Positions 1 through 5,270 of a DNA stretch of 7,615 nucleotides are shown here, one piece after another. Numbering within the stretch: position 1 is the first letter of the stretch; every line of letters begins with the position of its first letter. The position numbers were made by a program, and so were the translations under genes. This DNA comes from Bacteriovoracaceae bacterium. Lineage in GTDB: Bacteria; Bdellovibrionota; UBA1018. Below the pieces are notes generated by a model. That model was given only the letters and a program-made list of their open reading frames with translations, did not search any database and was not told the DNA's origin. The stretch is taken from assembly GCA_947500275.1 (NCBI GenBank), contig CANMSW010000105.1, positions 1 to 7,615 on the forward strand, read 5' to 3'.

Positions 1-126
1 AATGAAGACGGGATTCAGAGACCCGAGAGCAGGAACGCGAAAGAGGGTATCAGTCGCCCAGAGGGCCGCTGCCATGGCGACCAAAAGGGCCCCTATGATT
101 CGAGAAGCTGCCACTCGTTGGCTCAT
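1..126 (-). CDS. EamA/DMT-type membrane transporter, N-terminal fragment (runs off left edge)
   Basis: The reverse strand is open from an ATG at 126 to the window edge, giving 42 codons that begin MSQRVAASRIIGALLVAMAA. The hydrophobic stretch at about residues 9-24, then a Trp-Ala-Thr-Asp segment and a Phe-Arg-Val-Pro segment, resembles the first transmembrane helix and loop of EamA/DMT (drug/metabolite transporter) permeases. These are inner-membrane carriers usually of about 300 residues with ten helices. Its ATG overlaps the trmFO stop as ATGA, so the two genes are probably cotranscribed and translationally coupled, and no separate promoter is needed. No substrate can be named from this fragment. 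The open frame, the 4-base overlap and the membrane-like composition make a real gene likely; the family call rests on a short segment and is moderate. Confidence 0.6.
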   Translation of the reverse strand, partial: MSQRVAASRIIGALLVAMAAALWATDTLFRVPALGSLNPVFI

Positions 127-1490
127 GCCGAGGTGATCTCCTGATCCGACCACCATTTTCGGAAATTCTCTGAAGCTTGCTTCGACAGCGTGGCTTTAAG
201 TTCATCTTTCTTTAACCCCGTCGCTCCATCGAAGAGGTTGGGATCAAAGAGGCCAAAGTGAGCATTTGCGGGCTGATAATGGTCAGCGTCTCCGCCTGTC
301 ACGTGGCGGAGAAGGGCGCCCAACGCAGTGTTCCCCGGAGGTGCTGAATGCTCTATGCGCCGCACCCTTTGTTCGATGAACCAAGCGGCAAGGAGTCCGC
401 ATGCGGCCGATTCAAGGTATCCTTCGACTCCTGTGATCTGGCCCCCCAGGTAAACAGAGGGATTCCCTTTCAGGGATAGATCTTGTCTCAAAACTCGAGG
501 CCCGCAAACGTAAGTGTTTCGATGGATAGACCCTAGACGCAGGAACTCGGCCTGATGAAGTGCGGGGATCAATCGAAAGACTTTGGACTGCTCGCCATAT
601 TTCAGTTTGGTTTGGAATCCGACCAAGTTGAACGCGGTTCGGGCACGATTTTCAGGTCGCAGTTGAACCACTGCCCATGGTCGCCGCCCCGTGCGGGGAT
701 CGGTCAGTCCTACGGGCTTCATGGGGCCGAAGCGTAAGCTTTCACGCCCCGAGGCCGCGATAGCCTCGATCGGCTGGCAGCCTGCGAAAAATTTTTCTTT
801 TTCAAATGATTTTGGAACCACCTTCTCGGCCGCCATAAGCGCGTCGATGAAGATATTATATTCTTCCTCATTCATGGGGCAGTTTAAATAGGCTTCCTCT
901 TCGCCTTTGTCCCACCGATTGGCGAGAAACGCGCGATCCATATCAATCGATGGCGCGTCGATGATTGGGGCAATGGCGTCGTAAAAATAAAGGTCCTTTG
1001 CGCCCGTCGCTTGGGCGATCCACGCGCTCATCGCATCTGAAGTTAGGGGACCGGTTGCAAGAAGAGTAATATCACCTTCTGCAAAGGGTTTGAGGACTTC
1101 TGCAGGTTGAAAGGTGATTCGAGGATGGGAGCGGATGGTCTGGGTCACGGCCTCAGAGAACTTTTCCCGATCGACACCGAGCGCTTCACCGGCGGGAACC
1201 GAAAAGTCATGAGCCAGACGAATGAGCAGGGAGCCCATTTGAACCATTTCTGCTTTCAGCATTCCAGGAGCAGAAAGGGGATTCTTTGATTTGAAAGTGT
1301 TGCTGCAAACGAGCTCAGCGAAGTTTCCTGAATGATGGGCTTCTGTCTGCTTCGTCGGACGCATTTCATGGAGGATAACGGGGATTCCGCGTTCCGCAAG
1401 AAACCAAGCTGCTTCTGAGCCCGCCATGCCTGCTCCCACGATGTGGACTCGAGGAAAGTGAGTGTCTTTTTCTGGAATCGGGGACGTCAT
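123..1490 (-). CDS. trmFO: TrmFO: methylenetetrahydrofolate--tRNA (uracil-54-C5)-methyltransferase, FAD-dependent
   Basis: This 455-residue protein is predicted to methylate U54 in the T-loop of tRNA in the cytoplasm, using 5,10-methylenetetrahydrofolate as carbon donor and reduced FAD as reductant; this is the folate-dependent alternative to SAM-dependent TrmA. The sequence shows the N-terminal FAD-binding GAGMAG (residues 19-24), the HEMRP motif (41-45), and ELVCSN with Cys62. A second family cysteine lies in FAGCQPIEAIA at Cys238. These correspond to the two catalytic cysteines known in the family (Cys53 and Cys226 in Bacillus subtilis). The motifs GPLTS (147-151), CGPRVL (329-334) and GGQITGVEGY (349-358) are also intact. 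Length is normal for the family (about 435-460). The ATG at 1490 has a weak GAGG about 8 bases upstream. The gene diverges from the Xer recombinase and overlaps the downstream transporter gene. Older annotations call it gid or GidA-like; the ELVCSN and GGQITGVEGY motifs distinguish it from MnmG. Confidence 0.96.
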   Translation of the reverse strand: MTSPIPEKDTHFPRVHIVGAGMAGSEAAWFLAERGIPVILHEMRPTKQTEAHHSGNFAELVCSNTFKSKNPLSAPGMLKAEMVQMGSLLIRLAHDFSVPAGEALGVDREKFSEAVTQTIRSHPRITFQPAEVLKPFAEGDITLLATGPLTSDAMSAWIAQATGAKDLYFYDAIAPIIDAPSIDMDRAFLANRWDKGEEEAYLNCPMNEEEYNIFIDALMAAEKVVPKSFEKEKFFAGCQPIEAIAASGRESLRFGPMKPVGLTDPRTGRRPWAVVQLRPENRARTAFNLVGFQTKLKYGEQSKVFRLIPALHQAEFLRLGSIHRNTYVCGPRVLRQDLSLKGNPSVYLGGQITGVEGYLESAACGLLAAWFIEQRVRRIEHSAPPGNTALGALLRHVTGGDADHYQPANAHFGLFDPNLFDGATGLKKDELKATLSKQASENFRKWWSDQEITSA

Positions 1491-1545
1491 GAGTGCCTCA
1501 TCCGGTTTTGATCAGTTCTTAGGCTCAGGGTTCGCTCTCGGCCCT

Positions 1546-1551
1546 ACCATA
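1546..1551 (-). promoter_or_regulatory. possible -10 element for trmFO
   Basis: On the reverse strand this reads TATGGT, a four-of-six match to the sigma-70 -10 consensus, about 55 bases before the trmFO ATG. I see no convincing -35 hexamer at normal spacing, so this is only a candidate. It is the best leftward -10-like sequence noticed in the intergenic region. Confidence 0.15.
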
Positions 1552-1576
1552 CCGATTTGGGCCGGAACAGTGCGTA

Positions 1577-1588
1577 TCCCTCGAGGGA
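1577..1588. repeat. 12-base perfect palindrome between trmFO and the Xer recombinase gene
   Basis: TCCCTCGAGGGA is perfectly self-complementary and lies in the 147-base region between two divergent genes. Its right half also contributes GGGAAC (1585-1590), which is complementary to GTTCCC at 1632-1637 just before the recombinase start. The palindrome itself is directly visible. An operator role, or an RNA hairpin, is only an inference, and no T-run follows that would make it a terminator. Confidence 0.5.
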
Positions 1589-1592
1589 ACGG

Positions 1593-1620
1593 TTGGAGTT
1601 TTTGAGTACCCTGCTACACT
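1593..1620 (+). promoter_or_regulatory. possible sigma-70 promoter for the Xer recombinase operon
   Basis: TTGGAG (1593-1598), a 16-base spacer and TACACT (1615-1620) with a TG one base before it form an extended -10 type candidate. The -10 matches four of six consensus bases and the -35 matches three. Against it, transcription would begin near 1627, within or next to the ribosome binding site, leaving a leader of only about ten bases. Confidence 0.25.
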
Positions 1621-1625
1621 GATTC

Positions 1626-1632
1626 GAGGGGG
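1626..1632 (+). promoter_or_regulatory. ribosome binding site deciding the GTG start at 1638
   Basis: GAGGGGG sits 5 bases before GTG 1638. The next in-frame GTG, at 1644, would be 11 bases away. No in-frame ATG lies nearby, so GTG 1638 is preferred. Confidence 0.6.
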
Positions 1633-1637
1633 TTCCC

Positions 1638-2606
1638 GTGACAGTGCGTGAAGCGATCATTTCATGGCTCGAGACTTTGAAAGAGGGCCGGAGGCTGAGC
1701 CAGAATACGGTGCGAGCCTATAGCAAGGACGTGCAGTCGTGGTGCGAGGACTTGGAAAGTCGCTTGGGCATTCGAACTCTTCAGGAGCTCGAGGCTAACC
1801 TGGATCCCCGAGCGGTGAGGTCCTATCTCGCGCAACTGGATCGCTCGCTTGAGCGGTCGTCTCTTTCCCGCAAACTTTCCGCCATTCGTGAATTTCTGCG
1901 CTTTTTGAGGGAAAAGGGTGTGCTTTCTCGAAATGTCGCATCCCTTGTTCCTACCCCGCGTCATCGCCGGGGTTTGCCGCGTTTCCTCCGGGTCGACGAG
2001 TTGTCGGACCTCGTGGAAGTGAGCAATCCTCAAGAGGGAGAGGAAACGGAGCTCCGAGATCGAACGCTGATCGAGGTGATGTATTCGGCTGGGCTTCGGG
2101 TCAGTGAATTGGTCGCTTTATCGTGGAAAGACTTGGATCTCGAGAGCTTGGAAGTGGGCGGCTGGGTTCGAGTTTTTGGAAAAGGTTCGAAAGAACGCCG
2201 TGTTCCCCTCGGGGAGCCAGCGGTCTTGGCGCTTCGAGGTCTGCGGGCTGCCGTCATTCTTTCGAGGGGCGCGGAGGCGGGTGAAGCCAGTGCCCCTGTG
2301 TTTATTAATCAGCGGGGGGGAAGGTTGACGACGCGCAGCGTAGCTCGGGTCCTGGAAAAGCGATTGCTTGAGGCCGGGGCGGCTCGCCGTGTTTCACCCC
2401 ATGGAATCCGTCATTCGTTTGCCACCCATCTCCTCGCTGCCGGCGCTGATTTGAGGTCGATTCAGGAGCTCTTGGGGCATGCACGCCTGTCTACGACTCA
2501 GCGTTACACTCATGTCGACATAGGGACACTCATGGAAGACTACGCCCGGGCTCATCCTCTTGTTCAAGGCTCTCAGGTTCTAAGGAAGAGGAAATCCAGT
2601 AGATGA
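1638..2606 (+). CDS. xerC: XerC/XerD-family tyrosine site-specific recombinase
   Basis: This 322-residue cytoplasmic DNA-breaking and rejoining enzyme is of the kind that resolves chromosome dimers at dif with a partner recombinase, in a process coordinated by FtsK in well-studied bacteria. The N-terminal SAM-like core-binding domain spans about residues 1-105 and the catalytic domain about 110-310. All catalytic residues are visible: Arg154 in SAGLRVSEL, Lys182 in GKGSKERRVPL, His255 and Arg258 in HGIRHSFATHLL, His281 in LLGHARLSTTQRYTHV, and nucleophile Tyr290. The spacings Arg258-His281-Tyr290 equal those of E. coli XerD. Length is slightly above the usual 295-305 because of a basic C-terminal tail. 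A GTG start is chosen from the Shine-Dalgarno position. Proximity to trmFO recalls the gid-codV (trmFO-xerC) neighbourhood of Firmicutes, although here the two genes diverge; this supports the XerC over the XerD name. The C or D assignment remains moderate, and no dif-like site was recognised in this window. Confidence 0.9.
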   Translation: MTVREAIISWLETLKEGRRLSQNTVRAYSKDVQSWCEDLESRLGIRTLQELEANLDPRAVRSYLAQLDRSLERSSLSRKLSAIREFLRFLREKGVLSRNVASLVPTPRHRRGLPRFLRVDELSDLVEVSNPQEGEETELRDRTLIEVMYSAGLRVSELVALSWKDLDLESLEVGGWVRVFGKGSKERRVPLGEPAVLALRGLRAAVILSRGAEAGEASAPVFINQRGGRLTTRSVARVLEKRLLEAGAARRVSPHGIRHSFATHLLAAGADLRSIQELLGHARLSTTQRYTHVDIGTLMEDYARAHPLVQGSQVLRKRKSSR

Positions 2607-2655
2607 CCTGGTTCGCTCCATGGTTTAAACTCGTTATACCTTTGGAAAAATCGAC

Positions 2656-3300
2656 ATGGACTTCCTTCTCGACTCGCTTCTCGATTTTTATGGTTACGAA
2701 CCCTACCTGATTATTTTCGGGATTCTGTTGGCGTGCGGTTTCGGACTGCCGATCCCAGAAGATATCACGCTGATCGTCGCGGGCGCGCTCATCTATTACC
2801 GCGTGTGTTCATTCTGGGGGACAGCCATTATCTGCCTATTCGGGGTTTTGGCCGGAGACGCACTGATGTTCTGGTTGGGCAGTCATTTCGGAAGAAAGCT
2901 AACGAAAAAGTGGATCTTTCATAAGCTTCTTCCGGACGAACGTTTGGATTCGGTTGCGCGTCAGCTGAATCAGCGGGGAAATAAGCTTCTTTTTGCTGCT
3001 CGCTTCATGCCTGGATTGCGTGCTCCTATCTTTTTTTCGGCAGGTGTCCTTCATATTCCCTTTCGAAAATTTATTCTTTTCGATGGCGCAGCCGCCTTGT
3101 TGAGTGTTCCATCGATAATCGGGGTGACCTACCTCTTCGGTGACCAATTGGATCTTGCCGTCAGTATGGTGAAGCGAGCGGAGTATGGAATCCTGACTGT
3201 GATCGCACTTGCGCTGGTCTACGTTGGTGCAAAATGGTGGTTAGCAAGGCGGAAGCGGATACAGGCGCCGGTGGATGAAAATAAGGAAACTCAATCGTGA
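2656..3300 (+). CDS. DedA-family (VTT/SNARE-associated) inner-membrane protein
   Basis: This 214-residue integral membrane protein belongs to the DedA/VTT superfamily, whose bacterial members are needed for envelope integrity. Some recycle undecaprenyl phosphate or flip phospholipids across the inner membrane. Visible family features are the re-entrant-type segment GFGLPIPED with acidic Glu35 and Asp36, the GDALMFWLG segment with Asp68, and RFMPGLR with Arg116 and Arg122. That arginine pair matches in spacing the two functionally required arginines of E. coli YqjA/YghB. Hydrophobic stretches lie at about residues 14-31, 38-50, 54-76, 124-132, 142-162 and 176-195, and the C-terminus is basic. 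Only a weak GGA precedes ATG 2656, and an in-frame ATG at 2620 is followed at once by a stop. The gene lies 49 bases after the recombinase and overlaps the following peptidase start by 4 bases. The exact lipid substrate cannot be read from the sequence. Confidence 0.9.
   Translation: MDFLLDSLLDFYGYEPYLIIFGILLACGFGLPIPEDITLIVAGALIYYRVCSFWGTAIICLFGVLAGDALMFWLGSHFGRKLTKKWIFHKLLPDERLDSVARQLNQRGNKLLFAARFMPGLRAPIFFSAGVLHIPFRKFILFDGAAALLSVPSIIGVTYLFGDQLDLAVSMVKRAEYGILTVIALALVYVGAKWWLARRKRIQAPVDENKETQS
3283..3289 (+). promoter_or_regulatory. ribosome binding site for the M14 peptidase, inside the dedA end
   Basis: AAGGAAA lies 7 bases before GTG 3297 but 13 bases before the alternative ATG 3303. This favours the GTG start, which overlaps the DedA stop as GTGA and suggests translational coupling. 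Confidence 0.6.
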
Positions 3301-4373
3301 TCATGCCTGAGCTTGTAAGTCAGATGTGGATTTGTTCCCGGAGCGCGCGCGCAGTTTTTCTCCTGAGCGTCCTCGCTCTTTTGGTCACCGTGAACTCTTA
3401 CGCTTTGGGGAATAAAAATCAGGCATCAGGTCACTCGCTCGAATCAAGTATTCAGTCCGTTACTAGTTCATCCCCTTCTCAGGTGATATCATCTACTGAT
3501 TCGGAAGAAATCGAACGACTCTGCGAAAAAATGCGTGCTAGCGTGAAGAGCCTGAAGTGGGACGTTGAGCCTTGTCCTCCCGATATCGAATGGAAGATCG
3601 GTGGCCAGTCGGTTGAGGGACAACCTTTGGTTCACGCGGAAATCGGAAATCCGCACTCGAAGAATACCACGTTGGTTTTCTCGATGGTTCACGGTGATGA
3701 AGTGACGCCGCTCTATCTGGGCTTAGAACTTCTTCAGTGGGTGAGGATGAATCGCGATACTCTTGGTGATTTTAGGTTGATTGTCGCGCCCTTGATTAAT
3801 CCAGATAGTTTCTTTAAAAAGCCTCGTTCAAGAGTCAATTCTCGGGGCGTCGATGTTAATCGGAATTTTCCAACACGGGACTGGAACGAGCGGGCTTTGA
3901 AGGCTTGGAAAGTTAGGTTTCATTCAAACCCAAGGCGCTTTCCAGGAAAAGAAGCCGACAGCGAGCCAGAAACTAGATATCAACGCGAATTGATTGCTCT
4001 GGCCAAACCGATTAAGATTTTGTCGGTCCATGCTCCCTTGAATTTTATGGATTATGATGGGCCGTCCCAGCTCTCGCTCGCGCGGTTTCCGAAAGACTAC
4101 GTTCAAGAGTGTTTAAAGCTTCGTAAGAGTTTAAAGGCGACATCGGGTGGGTTCTTTCCTGGTTCACTAGGGAATTACGCGGGGCAGGAGCTCGGAATTC
4201 CAACTCTGACGCTTGAGCTGCCCTCGGCCGATCCAACAAAAGCGCGCGGCTATTGGGAACAGTTTCGGCCGGGTATCCGTACGATGATTGAATATCAAAT
4301 GCCTGAAGTTGCTCTTCGAGCTATCACTGATCGTATGACGAGCACTCAGTGGCGCGAGAATACAATTCATTAA
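3297..4373 (+). CDS. exported M14-family zinc peptidase, MpaA-like (murein peptide amidase type)
   Basis: This 358-residue protein appears to be an exported metallopeptidase of family M14. Zinc ligands are visible as HGDE (His132, Glu135) and His245 in SVHAPLNFMDYDGP. The substrate-binding DVNRNFP (186-192) and the catalytic glutamate Glu307 in TLTLELPS are intact, as is an SEPET segment near 222-226. This combination resembles E. coli MpaA, which cleaves the gamma-D-Glu-diaminopimelate bond of murein peptides. Unlike that cytoplasmic enzyme of about 240 residues, this one begins with a signal peptide (hydrophobic core at about 19-32, possible cleavage after SYA near 36), then a Ser-rich linker (about 43-70) and Cys76/Cys93, which could form a disulfide. 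A periplasmic role on peptidoglycan peptides is inferred. The gene overlaps dedA by 4 bases, and a second possible start is Met10 (3324), which would give a more typical signal peptide. Substrate specificity is uncertain; other M14 envelope carboxypeptidases are possible. Confidence 0.85.
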   Translation: MIMPELVSQMWICSRSARAVFLLSVLALLVTVNSYALGNKNQASGHSLESSIQSVTSSSPSQVISSTDSEEIERLCEKMRASVKSLKWDVEPCPPDIEWKIGGQSVEGQPLVHAEIGNPHSKNTTLVFSMVHGDEVTPLYLGLELLQWVRMNRDTLGDFRLIVAPLINPDSFFKKPRSRVNSRGVDVNRNFPTRDWNERALKAWKVRFHSNPRRFPGKEADSEPETRYQRELIALAKPIKILSVHAPLNFMDYDGPSQLSLARFPKDYVQECLKLRKSLKATSGGFFPGSLGNYAGQELGIPTLTLELPSADPTKARGYWEQFRPGIRTMIEYQMPEVALRAITDRMTSTQWRENTIH

Positions 4374-4398
4374 TTTAATGGTTTGAGTAGGGTTGGAG

Positions 4399-5112
4399 TC
4401 AATTCGCAGGGAGATGATTGACCCTGGGAGAGGATTCCTTTTTCTCGATGGGTTTTCGCTCGGGAGCCGCCATCCCCAGGGTGATGGTATCTTCTTCGTT
4501 TGGCGTTGCCGTGGCCCTGCTCTGCTGGGCAATGCTCTGCAACTGCATTCCCTGCACGTAGAGGAGCCCACCAAATGCAACACTGAGGGTGATTAGCCCT
4601 CCTAGAATCATCTGCCGAGGCGCAGAATCTAATCTTCTTTCAGACACGGGGGATGGGCTAGGTTTCGGGTTCGGGCGCGATGGGTCAGACCTACCCTGAA
4701 CTTTACGGTTCTCCTCAAGGCGTGTTCGGAGAATACCAAAATCAGCTGGGGCTTCCGCCGGAGCTGATCTCCTTGCTGATATGAGCCTTTGATCCCGAAT
4801 AATCGCTTCAAGTGGGGGTGGGGGTGGAGTAGCACTCCCCTCGAACCGTGGTGGAGGGGGGGGACCTTGAACCACGGATTGCGCTGATTTTGTCGGATTG
4901 ACAGGAGGGCTCGCAAGAGCACTTCTTCGTCCCGTTAAAACCGACGGGGCGGCCCCTGTTGGATTTTGAGTCGGTCGAGGTTGCGGATTCACCATGGAGA
5001 AACCACCGCAGCGGTAGCAGGCCGAGAGTTTCCACTCGGATTCTAAAGATTCCGGTGTAGCTCCATGGGACAAGGCCAGAGATGTTCCGCAATGAGGGCA
5101 GTTCCAGCGCAT
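4399..5112 (-). CDS. zinc-ribbon, proline-rich, single-pass membrane protein of unknown function
   Basis: The predicted 237-residue protein opens with a zinc ribbon: Cys5-x2-Cys8 and Cys32-x2-Cys35. Its shape recalls the MJ0042-type ribbon found at the N-terminus of many deltaproteobacterial proteins. A long disordered, Pro/Ser/Arg-rich linker (about 42-165) follows, with two runs of five prolines at 84-88 and 96-100. Then comes one transmembrane helix at about 168-186 and a tail of about 50 polar residues. If the ribbon is cytoplasmic, the tail would be periplasmic. The start is placed at ATG 5112 because the ribbon begins four residues later. The frame stays open upstream to ATG 5232, adding 40 residues that would cover most of the region before the divergent gene. 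Neither ATG has a clear Shine-Dalgarno sequence. The gene converges on the peptidase gene with a 25-base gap. Function is unknown; metal-dependent sensing or scaffolding is only a guess. Confidence 0.75.
   Translation of the reverse strand: MRWNCPHCGTSLALSHGATPESLESEWKLSACYRCGGFSMVNPQPRPTQNPTGAAPSVLTGRRSALASPPVNPTKSAQSVVQGPPPPPRFEGSATPPPPPLEAIIRDQRLISARRSAPAEAPADFGILRTRLEENRKVQGRSDPSRPNPKPSPSPVSERRLDSAPRQMILGGLITLSVAFGGLLYVQGMQLQSIAQQSRATATPNEEDTITLGMAAPERKPIEKKESSPRVNHLPAN
4813..4827 (-). repeat. first G-rich tract encoding five prolines
   Basis: On the plus strand, two G5 runs separated by one T (4814-4818 and 4820-4824), followed by TGG, encode Pro96-Pro100 of the zinc-ribbon protein on the reverse strand. 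Consecutive prolines stall ribosomes and usually call for EF-P. The G runs, with the G8 tract about 30 bases away, could also form a quadruplex on the plus (template) strand. Confidence 0.6.
4849..4863 (-). repeat. second proline-coding tract with an uninterrupted G8 run
   Basis: Eight consecutive G on the plus strand (4856-4863), C8 in the coding sense, lie within the codons for Pro84-Pro88. A one-base slip here would shift the frame before the transmembrane helix. This makes it a possible phase-variable site, though proline coding in a G+C-rich codon context can produce such runs by chance. Confidence 0.55.
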
Positions 5113-5270
5113 GAGTAAATTTGGACGAAGTTTTTCTTGGTCCTTCCTCTCTTCATGAGCATGAAAGAGCTGGGTCGCAAGGGCAATGAGCAGGATTTGC
5201 CTACCGGTTCTTGGACGCAGGATGTGGAGCAAAGCTGGAGTTTCGCTCTTGATCGGTTAAACTAGGTGAG
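5113..5270. other. 158-base divergent region, possibly containing promoters or an N-terminal extension
   Basis: This stretch separates the preferred start of the zinc-ribbon gene from the start of the 504-residue gene. TAAACT at 5258-5263 is a weak -10-like match for rightward transcription, but it lies so close to the ATG at 5271 that the transcript would be nearly leaderless, and no good -35 accompanies it. In the leftward direction the stretch is open as codons continuous with the zinc-ribbon gene up to ATG 5232. No operator-like palindrome or terminator was recognised. Confidence 0.35.
5264..5270 (+). promoter_or_regulatory. ribosome binding site at the start of the 504-residue gene
   Basis: AGGTGAG abuts ATG 5271, leaving only 4 bases between its AGG core and the start codon. 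The spacing is short but workable. The next in-frame ATG is 30 codons downstream, so 5271 is preferred. Confidence 0.5.

Noticed and set aside
1662..2033. Reverse-strand open frame of 123 codons inside the recombinase gene
   Set aside because: It lies entirely within the N-terminal half of a recombinase with intact motifs, and the product has no recognisable domain.
2314..2320. G7 run in the recombinase gene as a phase-variable switch
   Set aside because: Seven bases is short, it falls naturally in Arg-Gly-Gly-Arg codons, and a housekeeping recombinase is an unlikely target for switching.
2634..2640. TTATACC as a -10 for a separate dedA promoter
   Set aside because: No reasonable -35 lies at normal spacing, and transcription from it would begin almost at the start codon. 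Read-through from the recombinase gene is simpler.
1491..2655. dif recombination site near the recombinase gene
   Set aside because: I searched by eye for a 28-base site with two partly palindromic arms and a 6-base centre and found none. xer genes need not lie near dif.
4368..4380. CATTAA-T-TTAATG inverted repeat at the peptidase stop, as a terminator
   Set aside because: The stem is short and A+T-only apart from one pair, has a one-base loop and no T-run, so it cannot be a stable intrinsic terminator.
4167..4583. Reverse-strand open frame of 138 codons spanning the convergent junction
   Set aside because: It overlaps the peptidase's catalytic-Glu region and the zinc-ribbon gene's membrane helix, in another frame of each. 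The product looks like random, basic low-complexity sequence.
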